Origin: Metopolophium dirhodum
Taxonomy: Eukaryota > Arthropoda > Insecta > Hemiptera > Aphididae
Direction: 5' to 3'
NCBI RefSeq assembly: GCF_019925205.1
Contig: NC_083564.1
Location: forward strand, 27,814,447-27,878,446
Length of the DNA: 64,000 nt
Each line of letters opens with the position of its first letter. The first letter of the stretch is position 1. A program made the translations under genes and the position numbers. Positions 46,579 to 59,686 of this stretch are shown here, one piece after another. The notes beneath the pieces are model-generated. The model ran no database searches. It worked only from the letters and a program-made list of their open reading frames with translations, and was not told where the DNA came from.

Positions 46579-49500
46579 CTAGTTTTTGGCGTCGTCGTCC
46601 GGATCCTTCAGCGTGTGCCATTGCGCGATCGGACGCCTTGGCGACGCCAACATGTCGGACCAGTGCCGCAGTTCGGTGCCGGTGGCATTGTAGCCCAACA
46701 CCACTTTGCCGATGGGCTCGGACGTACCGATGCGATCGTAGTCGACCACTGTCACTACCAGGTTGACTTTCTGTAAAACGATTTGAACAACATTATAATA
46801 TATATTTTGTTTTATGATTATATTATAATCAGCGCTAGAATTTATGTTGTGCATGATGAATATGTTTATTTTGTAGTGTTATTTTTACACGTCATTTGAT
46901 TAGTACCTCATGACCACGAATAGCCTCATTTGCATATATTTTATATCAATGATCTATTTTTTATTTTACATATTTTGACTATTAACACGAAAAATACATG
47001 TTATATGTATGTTTGAACGAAAATATAGTGTAAAAGGCTAGAAGCGTCATCATTGTGATTTCATAAAATCGGTGTTTTTGTTGTGTTTGACGAAAAAAAA
47101 GAAATTACAATTGTTATGGATTTATATAGAAGTAAGACTAATAAAAATGAGTTAACTTACATAATGAGTAACGTTATTTAATCTATTTTTAAATTATAAA
47201 ATGCTTGCAGTGGCGGTTTTTCTATATGTTATAATTATTGAATAAGTAGGTGATTAATAGTAGATTTTTAATATTATTTAGCAAGCATATGTTATAGTTA
47301 TCAGTTGCATACAAAAACTGCACACTTTTAATTCCGATTCCAAGAGACGGTTGACAGACAAAAACCACAGATTTTATTGAGTTTATTGGTTACCTAGTTG
47401 TATTACGGCCAAATACTTCACAATTTTAGTGTCTTCGTCTACAGAGTGGTTGTCATATAGTTTAGTAAAATAATCGTGTATATCTATATAAAATTAGCAA
47501 AGGTGTTTATTTAGTTCTGATTTATTATAAAACCGGCCAAGTGCTAGTCGGACTCGCGCACGAAGGGTTCCGTACCATCTATAAATATGTTGGCAACACT
47601 GCTTATATTATATATTCTAGGATTTTTAGTATTTGTTGTTATAGCAGCAACAGAAATACATAATCTGTGAAAATTTCAAGTTTCTAACTTTCATGGTTCA
47701 TGAAATACAGCCTGGTGACAGACGGACGGACGGACGGACAGTGGAGCCTTAGTAATAGGGTTCCGTTTTACCTTACAGAACCCTGAAAATGAGATGGGAT
47801 GCCAGACGTTAGGTAAGCATGGTTTAAAAAAATGTCCATTATCCGGTTTATTAGTCTTGAGAATAATATTCTCAAAACAATATAACAGTTGATATTATTA
47901 CTGGTTATTATCTAAAGTGTATATAAAATACTATCTATCGATGGTCGAGAAGAACACGAACGTGGCGGTTGGATAATCGATCGGTATGATGGGAACAATC
48001 ATTTTTACTTCAAATCATGAGAGTTAAAATGTATAGGATAGTTATTGCATGCGTTGTATATAAAATTCGTGTACCTACCTACTAGTGTACTATGGTCTAT
48101 GGCACACATATAAAGTGGAATATCGTATAGCCACGTTGAAGAGTAACGAGAAAACTTCTAAAGATGTATAAGTGTATAACGAACATTTTTATCATACTAC
48201 TTTACTAAATTTAATTAAAATCATAAAAGTTGGATTACAAAATAGTACAAAATACATTAAAGTATTGTGTCCGTGACAGGAATAATGAAATAAGTTCGTT
48301 GCATATATTATAAATTTAAAATGTATACCTACAAGGTGATTGTTTTAAATGTAAACACTAATTTTCTCGAAAAGTTTAACGTTTTTGGATATATATTTTT
48401 TGGATAAATATTTTGCTGTTAAAATGATAACCATTTTTTATCATTATAATTTTTGTTAATTTTCACTTTTTTTAATAGACAACATAAATATTTAATTTCA
48501 TATTCAGGAATTTTTTTTTAAATTTAAATACATAAAAATCTAATTTTGAACTAGTAATGAATTAAATACAACTACTTATAAGTATTTGAATATAAGATTA
48601 GTGTAAGTGAGTTGCTAGAATGGATATTCTTTTGTGATTAACTTAAATTAAAAAGTTTACACAAAATGTTGGTCCACCACTCAACTAAGCTTTAAAATTT
48701 AAATACTCGAAATCTAAAAGTTTATAATTAATTATCTGCTCGTTTAAATTTCGATTTTTATATATTGAAACTCTCAGGAAAATATTCCGCTTAAGAATAT
48801 AAAATAAAAAATATATCCCTCAAAAAAGTAAAAATGACCTATTTATAAAAACAATTGTACACGTTACGCATCCATATAAAGATATATTTAACAACCAAAA
48901 TACAATTACACAGTCATTGTTGGGCTTAGAAATTTCAAATTTGGTTTGATCACTAAAATTCGTGATTATATTATGTAAAATAAATTATGGTTAAAATAGG
49001 TGGTTACCGTTAATAAAGAGAAGTTGACGTATTACTATGCATGAAACTTATAGGTATCCACAAAAAAAGTATCTTTCCATAATTTAAGAAATAACCACAA
49101 AATAGTATAAGTAATAAAAAAATATCGATTTTAGTTCTATATTTTAAATTAAATATAGGTGAACTTTTTCATATAAATTACTAGGTAAGTACACAAACAA
49201 TATTCATGAATTGCTTGGGCAGCGTCACCTTGAACTTTAAAAGTGAAGCAGGAAAAAATAAAATGTAGGCTTGTGTAACTAAAATTACGATGGTAACTAA
49301 AAACTCAGTCGACAGTCACACTTCCTGGATTTGGGTTGCAGGTTATATATAATATGTTTTTTAAATACCATAATTTTTTTTTGCGGAGTTTGAAATATAA
49401 AATTTTTCTATCATAAAATAATTTCCTGAACCGGCGTGTTATAAATAGAAGAAAATGGGTTTACAGTTTACACGTATTATCATAAATCGATTAGGTATAC

Positions 49501-52500
49501 AAGCGAAATGTTGACATTTTAAATCAGGGGACGGTTAAGAAATTATAATTTTCTGTGGTATTTCGGTGACTTGGTTTTTTAAATTATTTAATATTAAATT
49601 ACGTTATAGAGATCTAGACTAATTATCAACGAGATTACAATTTATCGTGTATTGTCTATACAAAAATATTAATACGTAATTTATGGATCACGTTTAATTT
49701 TTTTCATATAATCTTACATTATATTATAGAGTTAGGTATTAACTATATAAGTATACATCTATATTCTATATTTTAACTATATTAACCATCTTAATATAAC
49801 TGTTGTAAACATAAACTGTATTTACTTGTATCTGTTCGAATGGAACTTCGAATGTGAACGACTCGTTGTAATATGGATTGAGGGTACACTTTTTTATACT
49901 CGTTTTCTTTTTCTTTAACCTTTTCCCATTTTGCATCAAAGCGATCTTCACGTACGGATCTACATAAAAACGATATTATATATAAAATATTAATATATTA
50001 TACCATGTCCATGTGAATTATTATAGAAAACTAAGATGACGCGAGTATAGAACAATTATTGTACGAATGCAAACGATGGTTTTTGTCGTATGGATTTTAC
50101 CTGAGAGTCCACCAACGTCCATTTTCTTTAAGTTTTTAGCTTCCAATATTACTACTGTAAGTTTTCCGGCAGTAGGCACGTAACGCAACGAGAAGCAAAT
50201 GTCTCCCAGCTTGTTGTCCTGAAAAAGGGCAAAACAGATAGTTTTAACGTCAAGGCGTGTTTGTAGGTATAATCGTTCGAATCGGTACAAAAAAAAAAAA
50301 ACAATCCAATTTTCTAAAAAAAAAACAAATTGATTTTTTACACGGGAACTTGTACTAGGTAATACAGCATGTTCCAAATGATTTGTGCCACTAGATGTGA
50401 ATTTTGAATCTAATGATGTTATATTATTATTATTATTGTAGGTCTTAAACGCTTTGGAATATTCAAATTCTAAGAATCCACTATACCTAAGTGTTTTGAC
50501 ATTCTACGCTATATATAAGGTCTAGCACCCACTGCTCTATATAATATAATAATAAAACAGTAATATTAGTATAACAACAATTAATTAATATAATATTTAC
50601 TATAGGTCAATATATTATATAATATAATATGTATTATAGGCTATTCGTTATAGAACTTAATATTCCGTTTATAATGCTATCCACACTATATTGTGCCTGG
50701 GTGTTTTGCGTCCAGGTTTTGTCAATACGATATCGTGTTTCATAATAAAATATTAAGAATTTTTTTTCAATTCTGATTAATGATATTTAAGCATATATAA
50801 CATAATACAATATTCGTAAATTGAAAGTAAAAAAAATATAGTATACATTTTTTTTTACTTTTTAAAATTATTAGTCGCACAAGAAATTTGCATTTGATAG
50901 AACTATCGAAATATTAATTAATGAAAAACTAAAACACCTAGGTTTAACTTTCGATTCTCTATACGGTTTTAGTAATATTTTATTCTTAATGAACACATCG
51001 TATTTATACAAAATTAGCGTAATATAGTTATTATTATTATATTCAGCGCCATTAAATACCTACAACACAATTATACATACTATATAATATATATTCTAAT
51101 AATATTATTTAATACTCTGATCCTAATTAAATCTAAAATAATATCATACCGTTGTTTTTGTACGTAAATGTTACTCAATGTCTATGTACAAAAACATAAC
51201 CTTTAGATCATAACAATATATACGTGAAAATTTGCATGTTTCCAGAGAACTACTGTATGAAATAGTTTCGCTCACACTTGACATTGGTATCAAAGGTCGA
51301 ACGGTGTCGATGGATGTACATTTGTCATAAATAGTATTATGGATAATAGGTACACTAACACGTTGTACAGTTTGAATTATTGGTTTTAACATAATATATT
51401 TGTTGGTTTTCGGCGGAAACGTACCAGCTAATATCGAATTATTGTATATTATATACTATTTTCATCTCTGCCAATGAGTAATTAATGAAATACTTCAATG
51501 ATTTTTATGCACGCATGACCCATATTCGTTTTGAATAGTAACAGCTGAAATGGAAATAGTTTATATCGCATTGCGTTCGGACGGAATGTCACTGTCTAAT
51601 TATAAAACGGTATTAAACAATAAAAATAAATTTTTAGAAACACAGTTAGGTAATGAAAACTATAATACTATAAGTTAATAGCTGTCTCGTCATTAAATAT
51701 TGCAAAATGGTTGAACGTTATGCCATGTGTGTCGGTAAACGAAAATTATCAATGTACCGATTGTATATTTTGTATGTATTATATTAATAATTTTAGTAAT
51801 GTTTTATACTTTTATACTATGGTTATTTAAGTTCATGAAACACCAAGTAATAAACTATGTTTTTAAAATATGTACTTGAGGTCACTCTATATTTTGGGTT
51901 TTCATTGAAATATGTTGACAAATGTCAAATAGTATAGGTATATAGCGATGCCTAAAATTAAATATTTAGTACGCCATACAATTTTTGTGTAAATACAAGG
52001 ACATACGAAGAACACATATTTTATCGAATATATATTATCTACTTTGATATAAATTATAAATGCGTATAATAATTGTACTATTTGTTGCTATATAGTAGTT
52101 CATCAGTACTTTATCAGTTCTGGTACATTACAATAACTAAAAATTGCGAAAAATGTATAAGTACAAAATAATGTACGAGTAAAAGACTATCAGTAGGTAT
52201 AATTATAAACAATAATTATACTTGTTTAATATATAGCGTTTGACTACCATGTTATCCTCTTTGCATATGGAATTATGTATTACTGATAACAGGAAGACGG
52301 CTGTTTGTAGTATATTTTAATCTGTGGCAAAAATGATTTACAATTATCAGAGTAGACACCGTAATTCAAAATGCGCGGTAAACGGTGGAACAGGAACAGT
52401 TAATACGGTTATGGATATGGTAAACTGCAGTGAGTATAGTTGGTACCGTTTTTATTAAGTTCATTCGCAGTGGTGGGGGGTGGGGGTCGTTTAGCTTTAG

Positions 52501-52721
52501 ACCATTGATACCAACTCTGCGTCCGCGACACTCGATCACAACAACAATAATATTAAATATAACGTCAACGCTAGTCGTCGACGAGGGAAAACCCGTGAAA
52601 AAGTCACGTCCATTTTCTTTCAACGAGAAAAACTGTCAAACGCATGAATATCTAAAAAAATATTCCTAGAACATCGAAAACAAAGGATTTAAATATAAAA
52701 CTGATGTATATATAATATATT

Positions 52722-52752
<31 letters not shown>

Positions 52753-55700
52753 ATAATAATAATAAATAAAAATCATAATATTAGCAGAACACCACAAAAA
52801 CACGAGACACAGCACACATTTTGGTATGACACAGGGCTATATTTCGGCTGAGGAGGCCGTCGTACTTACGTGAGTATATATTTTTTACATTGTTGGTTTT
52901 CGTGGTGCACCGTGTTCCAAAAAAATCGGGTCGATTTTTTGTATTCAAACCAAAACAATACAAACAGAAAAAAATAACAAAATACAATGCTTGCGAACAA
53001 CAATAGATAATAATATGAAAAAAATGTAGATGTAAAGAAGAAATAAAATATTGCAACAATATATAGGTATATAATATAAATGTAAGTATAAATATATACA
53101 GGGTGTTTTTTTTAATCCAAACATCAGAATATTATAAAATATAGCTTGTGAAATATTTGTAATTTTGTTTTATTTTTCTGGAAGCTTTTAATCATAAACT
53201 ATTCTAGATTTAGTAGGTAGGTACTCTGAATAAATTAGAATAGTGTAAAGTATAAAAAAACAAAAATTACAGATATTCTTTGAAACATTACGTTAAAAAA
53301 AACCCCGTACATACATATACTGCACATCACACACACACACACATTTATTATAACATATCTAGTAAATATAGGTATATTTGTACATAATATCATATATATA
53401 TGTGTGTGTGTAATAATATAATAATATATAGAATAGAAAAGTATTGCATGCTCGTTTTATACGAAAATCACTGATCCCAAAATTAACCAATGAATTAATT
53501 AAGTAGATAAAAATAAGGATTAAATTCAAATAATAGTTAAATATAAAATAAATATGAATTAGAGAATAAAACTAATATTATCTACCTATATGAAAATAAC
53601 CATGAAATAGTGTATTTTTCCTGTCCGCTGTAGATAGGTAGGTATGGAAAATTGCACATGGTATTAATACTGATAAAGAGTTGTACTAATTGGATATCAT
53701 CATCCGATTGACAGTGGAATAAAATATTATCATAACAATATAATAATTTGTCTTTTAAAATGTTGTGGTTAGAAATTAGTATTTTATTCTGAAACGCTCA
53801 CAAATGGAGGAATACTTCAATAGATTTTGATGAAGTTTTCTCATTATGAAAAAATCATAAGTTACTTTTGCGTGTACATAGTTAGTACGACAAAATAATA
53901 ATAACAATAACAATAATAATATTATGTTACTTATGGACAAGAACAATATAATAATATAAGAAAAGCTTATTATTAAAATATAATATAGACTCTTATAAAA
54001 AAATCGCCACGATCGCTTTTTATTACTGACCTGTCCTCCTTCTCCTTCGACCGACTGCAGTTCTCTCCATTCTTCGATCGTCTGGGCCAAATCGATCTGA
54101 CACAAGGGCACTTTTACTTCTCCTATCTGATCGTGCTTGGAGAACCGGTCGAAATCGAAAATGGCAAATACCAAAGTCTTGTTCATCGCATCTGCATAAG
54201 GTATCCCCTGAGGGACAGCGGAAGGAATACAGATAAAATAATGTATACTTATAAGTTACAACACATTTATATAAACGCATATACTGAAATTCAGATACTT
54301 AATACTGTGCACGCTTATACTATAGGTAGGCAATGACGTAACTGGAAGTATTTTTTTTCGGGGGAAGGGCAAAATAAAATAAATTTTTTTATCTATTTGT
54401 GGTTAAAAATATAGTGGGGGGAGGGGGGAGTGAAATCCTTTTACCCCTCAAATAATTTATCAATAATATAAATTTTATAATGATAAATTATTAGTTACTA
54501 TATAAACATTGAAAAATAATATTGAACTGCTATTGAATGCTTTATAAAAAGTGTTGCAATATTCTATGAATTAGAGTTTAAAGCAAGGGGGCAAAACCTT
54601 ATCTTTGCAGCCACTATATAAAACTATAGAGAGCACCTGCCCCCTTCACTCTTTGATCACAACAGATTACGCCTATGTTTAGGTGATTAATATTTGATTT
54701 TGGGTAAGTTCATTCGTGATAACGCTGGAAGATGATAATAATGAATAAAAATACCTACGTACCTTGAACTGGAATGTTTCGTTAAAGACAGGATTCAGCG
54801 TTTTTCTGTGCACTTTTGTTTCGAATTTTTTCTTTTTGTCGGGTAATAAGTAGACCTTGACGTACGGGTCCGAAGTACCTCCCATGTCCAGGGCCGGCAG
54901 GTCTTCCGCTTGGATCACGGTCACGGAGAGAGTGTTGCCTTGGAAATCGTATTCCATCTGTAACATGTGGATCGTTTTTTGCCCCATGCCTCCCGATTAG
55001 AAAAAAAGTCGGACGTATAGACATATTATTACTGTGCAGTTATACCTTGAACTGTAACCTTCCTAACTTTTTCTCGTCCTTCGTACTGTCCCCTTCTTCC
55101 GCGATTTCCTCCGCATTGTCAGCCAATTCTTCCATGTCTGGTTGTATCTGAAAAATTATTACCAAAATTATACTTCGGGTGATATAAAATGATTTTTTTC
55201 TCAATCAGCTAAAAATGTTCTTGTTATATTATAGTGCTTCAAAGTAGAATTTATATACATTTGTATAATATGATCCGTCTTTTATTATAGAATTCTATAA
55301 ATAATTTAATATGTTTAACGAGTTTAATTTTAAATATATAATCGAATGGAGCTACAGCGTTAAAGATCGATACATGTATATTTTTTTTAATTACTTCTTG
55401 TGGATTATAATGATTTATAGTTTATACTGGTATCAGATCATAAAACCCTCATAAATTATCATAAAAATATCACGAAGACTAGAATATTCTAGTCTTCATG
55501 AATAATACATTATAATCACGTTCTTTTTAAAATTAATTAAACGTATAAGACTATAATTTATTTTATGTGGTTATTCTGAACAATAGTGTCGAAAACGGGA
55601 TGATTAAACTAAAAACAGATCATTGTGGTTAAGCCAGTGGTGGCTTTAGGGTTTGATTTTTTACAGGGCATAAACCACACAATACATTTTTTGATATTTG

Positions 55701-57207
55701 ATGAAAAGTACCTGAAATATCGAAATATATTCAAATGCTTCAAAATCAGTACCATATAATATAACCAACATGGCCTCATGCCCCCCGCCCCCCTCCCCCA
55801 CCCCCTTTAAACCGTCACTAGATTATGTTGTCTATTTTTTTTTATAAATCCTTACTTTTTCCTTGTAGGCCGAACCCAATAGTTGGACAGCCTTTAGATC
55901 CACGACGCCTTTTCCTTTTTTGCCATCTTTTGTTCTTCGCTTCCTGAAGAATCTGTGTATGCAAAAGCCCACGAATCCGACAGCTAGTAATACTACCGCT
56001 ATATACACATTATATTATATAAGTACAAATAATTAAATTAACGAAGTTATTGTACGAAATATGTAAATTTGTTTGCATTAATTTACAGAAAACTGTTGCT
56101 GACCTATTATTATAGACCAAGACGCCCATGGTGGCATTTCCGAACTATCCGTCGGAGTCAAGGTGTTTGGCGTGGACGTGATGAACGGTATGCTCGGCGT
56201 CCTCAAATCTTTGTCTGAGAGTTTAGTTTCTGTACATAAATAAAAATTCAGTGGAATCAGTAAGACAAAATATAGCATTGTTTTATGGCATATAGTGACC
56301 TACTTATATATTCGTTTTGTCCAATTTACGACCTAACAGAGCGATATATTGTATTTATTTCACACTAGCCATGGTACCGCGTGTGTGTGTTGGGGCCTTG
56401 GGGGTTAGTAAAGGGAGCTTAAGATTCTGCCAAGATATATAATATCAAGGCTACCAATAAAAATTTACGCAAAAGCCGTTTCAATATAAACTGCTTTCTT
56501 TGTATTATTAGCCCGTCGCAAAATGCGAGACACGCGCTTTTGTGACATTTTTTTTTTTATGTTATGTATTAGATACGCGCGTGTATTATATAGATTATAG
56601 GTATAACTATAAAACGAGTCCAATTATTTAAAAATTGTCATTTATGTTTAGTTATTTTTAACGGACCAATCGTGAACGAACGGAAATATAATAATTTATA
56701 ATAACGAAGGTTGTATATATAGGTTGGTGGTAGTATACGTGCAAGCGACAGGCGCTTTTTGAAAATATCAATAAATCATTTCCAGTACATTTCTTAAACA
56801 GCGCAGCGTATTTTGAAATTTAACGGGGTCGTAATGTAATAATAATATAAACTATGTGAGATGAAAAATAGCGGCTGAGACCTTATAGATGAAATTATCA
56901 TTATTATTTTACTGCACACGTGACTGCATGGTTTTATATAGGATGTAGCATTTAGGACGCGTTCGATGTGTAGGTACTGTGTCATGTACTCACTTAATAT
57001 GTCTGCGTTCTCTAGCTTGGAACTCATTGTCGTCTCGGCGTATCCGGTGCCGTCCAGGACAGGTGTGCCCTGTCTGGCTGACTGGTCGAGCCCTTGGGCC
57101 GACGTACCGCCAACTGTCTTATTTTCGCCGATCGCCGGACTCGGAGGCGACGTGCCCGATTTGTCTGCTGAATCGGATCCATCGGTCGACTTGTCCACAG
57201 GTGCCAT
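46579..57207 (-). CDS. Syt1: Synaptotagmin-1
   Basis: Synaptotagmin-1 is the synaptic-vesicle calcium sensor that couples calcium entry to SNARE-driven fusion. Nine coding exons (descending) keep one frame: 57207-56994, 56229-56104, 55998-55856, 55147-55046, 54957-54763, 54207-54031, 50218-50101, 49959-49826 and 46770-46579 (TAG), giving 466 aa. A Pro/Ser-rich luminal part (1-105) is followed by a transmembrane helix (about 106-127) and a Lys/Arg-rich stop-transfer segment. The C2A domain spans roughly 190-315, with MGGTSDPYVK and FDFDRFSKHD carrying calcium-binding Asp. C2B spans about 322-455, with VGGLSDPYVK, the polybasic KRLKKKKT and DYDRIGTSE. It ends with HWSDMLASPRRPIAQWH, the Syt1 hallmark. 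An acceptor AG at 57217-57216, 8 bp before the ATG, implies an upstream non-coding exon. Only one Cys (126) borders the membrane. Confidence 0.95.
47533..47787 (+). repeat. SINE-like insect repeat in the last Syt1 intron
   Basis: The element begins CCGGCCAAGTGCTAGTCGG, continues ACTCGCGCACGAAGGGTTCC, has a GGAC tetramer run at 47720-47739, then GTGGAGCCTTAGTAATAGGG and GTTCCGTTTTACC, and ends GAACCCTGAAAA. I know this arrangement from many insect genomes, where it behaves like a short interspersed element. The GGGTTCCGTACC segment resembles a Pol III B box, though this is weak evidence. It lies antisense to Syt1. Confidence 0.6.
52707..52764. repeat. AT and AAT microsatellite
   Basis: A run of TA dinucleotides merges into AAT triplets inside the large Syt1 intron. 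It is expected to vary in length between individuals. Confidence 0.85.
53097..53309. mobile_element. Small MITE in Syt1 intron
   Basis: The left end TACAGGGTGTTTTTTTTAAT and right end (complement) TACGGGGTTTTTTTTAACG are imperfect inverted repeats, bordered by TA on both sides. Internal halves also show inverted similarity (TAATTTTGTTTTATTTTT versus AAAAAAACAAAAATTA). It is non-coding and 213 bp long. Confidence 0.55.
54331..54675. mobile_element. Decayed CAGTGGCGTA-type MITE in Syt1 intron
   Basis: The left end CAATGACGTAACTGGAAGTA and right end GATTACGCCTATG resemble the CAGTGGCGTAACTGG ends at 25997. The interior is G-rich near both ends (GGGGGGAGGGGGGAG), as in the other members. The ends carry several mismatches, so this is an old copy. 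Confidence 0.5.
55634..55820. mobile_element. Short MITE-like element in Syt1 intron
   Basis: The left end CCAGTGGTGGCTTTAGGGTT and right end 'CCCTTTAAACCGTCACTAG' are imperfect inverted repeats. A C-rich run precedes the right end. It lies between the third and fourth Syt1 coding exons and is non-coding. Confidence 0.5.
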
Positions 57208-57215
57208 ATTTTATC

Positions 57216-59270
57216 CTGAAATGAAATACCATTGTTATGAAAAAAATAATGAGAATAGTAGTTAATCGGTATGTATATATATACCTAGGATATATTCATA
57301 ATATATTATATTGGTAGAAAATCTATTTTATTATTCATTATTGACTATTGTGATATTATATAACCATGGTATAATCAAAATTCGACAAATATACACGGTT
57401 TGTCAAAGATAAAATAATATTTGACCTATGGTATTTTATTTCAAGTGTCTACCAAAATATTTAACTTACAGCTATTCTAATCATTCTAATCCATAAATCT
57501 TCGTCTCATTAGCTAACGCTCCCTGGTGCGTTAGTCACCACACGCTACACCTTCACCACCGCAACATCCAAACAATACACATAGGTACTCACAATTCATT
57601 GCTATATGAACAATTTCAAATAAACATTTATAATCACCCATACCCTCTTATTTCCAATCCTGTTTCTAACACAGTACCAGAAGGGACAAAATCACGAAAT
57701 CCTACTCATTCATTGTCTCAAAAGAAATTAGCTACGAATAGCATCCTCTTATTAATCCGCATATTACAAAAATAAAATAAAATAAATTCCTGAGTACCTA
57801 TTATATCTGATGTAGTGACACACGACGTTTCCTTCATTCATGTGACCATGTCTTGGATTTATTTAAACAACGATTGTAGTCATTGTATATTTAATTTATT
57901 TATAACTAGGATTGTATCTATATATTTTCTACTTTGAATAAATAAAATCATGTTTACGCTCAGTTTTTGTTGCAGTTTCTCAAACTACTGGTCAAAACCT
58001 GTAAATCTTCAGAGTTAGGTAATTTATGGCATTCATTACACACGTGTTCTATGACATTCTTATGACATTTTATAGAACGCATTGAACTTTAATAATGTGT
58101 AACGGGGTTTACTATACTTTGTAAAGTAATAAACTATAATAAATAACTCAGTAATTTAATTTCATACACGACCAGGACTCAGGAGAAACGGCGTTTTTGC
58201 AAATATAATATATAAAATTCCGTAGATGTTTTTTCTTAATTTTTTTATTTTTATATCAGTTTTTCTTCTTATTTGTAGTGGTCGGCCTTCAAGACCATGC
58301 AGACAAACATATTAGCTACCATATAGGTATTAGTACAATGTATATATTATACATATTACATAGTACAAAATACCTACTTTTAGTGCGAATTTAATATTAT
58401 TTAATTAAAGTATTTATACAATTTTTATATAAGTATAATATAGAATGATACACCAATAATGTCCCCTCATTTTTTCCTTTAATAATTCATTTAATCAAAT
58501 GTCTGGTATTTGAAATTTTCGATTATACTTAAATACACTATATTTTTAATTATTTAAATTGTTATACTACTTAAGTAGTTTTATGTGGCGATATAAACTT
58601 ATTTTTTAAATTAAATGAAAACCAACCTTTTTTAGTGCCAACTTAGTTAGCCTTTGTTCGGCTGATGATTTTTTTGGAAATGTTTATGAATTTGAATCAA
58701 ACTTTGAACTAGTAGTTATAAAAATGTATATACTAAGAATAATAGTCCTTAAAACGGTTTTATAAAACTATAAAATACCTATATGTAATAAATATTTAAT
58801 TTACAAATGTGTAGTTGGAGTACCTACTTGTTACCAATACTTTTATAAAACTATCACAAAATATTAAATGTTGATGAATTATTCATAATAAATACTATAT
58901 TCTTTTAAAATCACCATATCCCCCATACCTATCTTCCAAACTTATTATCAGAGCTATTATTCTTAGAACTTAGTAGTAGTATTCATTTTGAAAATATTAT
59001 TAATGTATTTATTCAATAGTATTAGCAAAAATAGTTTGAAATGGTTATTATATTAAAATAATATTGTAATTAAAAATATTTACAATTTACATCATCCTAA
59101 TTCCTAATTAATAACTATTTTTGCATTAATCAAAAATATAACCTGTTCATCATAATCAAATGAATGAGATCAATATAATTTATTTATTAAGATAATTTCA
59201 ATCAGCTAGGTTATAATATAATATTTAATAGAAAAAAAAATTCTCGAAAAAAAAAAAACAAAAAAATTTC
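57216..59270. other. Syt1 upstream non-coding region
   Basis: This is probably the 5' intron of Syt1 up to an unlocated 5' UTR exon, since an acceptor AG lies at 57217-57216. No coding frame or obvious repeat end was recognised. The 5' UTR exon and promoter could not be identified. Confidence 0.4.
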
Positions 59271-59343
59271 TGCCGAAACCAGGGATCGAACCAGGGACCT
59301 TTAGATCTTCAGTCTAACGCTCTCCCAACTGAGCTATTTCGGC
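59271..59343 (-). tRNA. tRNA-Phe (GAA)
   Basis: Read on the minus strand from 59343, the acceptor stem GCCGAAA pairs with TTTCGGC, and the discriminator is A. The D arm holds TAGCTCAGTTGGGAGAGC (A box). The anticodon loop CTGAAGA carries GAA in a five-pair stem (TTAGA/TCTAA). The T loop is TTCGATC. The total is 73 nt without an intron, as usual for tRNA-Phe. The T stem reads CCTGG on both sides, which leaves a T-T mismatch at its centre; all other stems pair. The gene may therefore be a slightly weakened copy. A T run suited to Pol III termination follows within about 30 bp (59235-59260 on the opposite strand). Confidence 0.9.
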
Positions 59344-59507
59344 TTCATGACGTCAACACGATTTTGAGACTATTTTAACAAAATTACGCAATAGGTACCT
59401 AGGTACCTACTAGCATTGATTATAATTAATATAATATTATCAGTATAATCAATGGTACTAGTCAGTAAAACACAAAATCGAAAACATTGAGTTTGGTTTG
59501 AGTTGTA

Positions 59508-59686
59508 CCCAATAGTGTAGCCAGGATTATTATATGGGAGAGAGGGGGGGGGGGGGGGTGGGTTTAAATAAAAATTATACCAAGTTTTCTACAGTTTTCA
59601 TGTATAAATAATACATTTATTAGGGGGAAAATGTCACTATAGGGAGGGTGTTAAACACCCAAAACCCCCCTGGCCACGCCACTGGG
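59508..59686. mobile_element. CAGTGGCGTGGCCAGG-type MITE
   Basis: The left end CCCAATAGTGTAGCCAGG and the right end, complemented, CCCAGTGGCGTGGCCAGG are inverted repeats with three mismatches. A G run of at least 13 lies near 59545-59560, and the right arm carries AAAACCCCCC. The element is non-coding. The ends are of the hAT-like type seen elsewhere in the window. Confidence 0.65.

Larger units (their letters stand above)
50219..54030 (-). other. Long Syt1 intron between C2A and C2B exons
   Basis: This 3.8-kb intron separates the last C2A exon from the first C2B exon. It contains the AT microsatellite at 52707-52764, a MITE at 53097-53309, and CA/TG runs near 53330 and 53403. A short GC-rich patch at 52490-52620 gives overlapping frames on both strands but no recognisable domain. 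I saw no additional C2 exon. Confidence 0.5.

Noticed and set aside
46503..46766. 87-codon plus-strand frame opposite the last Syt1 exon
   Set aside because: GC-rich antisense shadow; the minus strand encodes the unmistakable Syt1 C-terminus.
52366..52669. Overlapping plus and minus frames in the Syt1 intron near 52.5 kb
   Set aside because: No C2 or other domain and no splice context; length is explained by local GC content.
56966..57265. 99-codon plus-strand frame opposite Syt1 exon 1
   Set aside because: Antisense shadow of the first coding exon.
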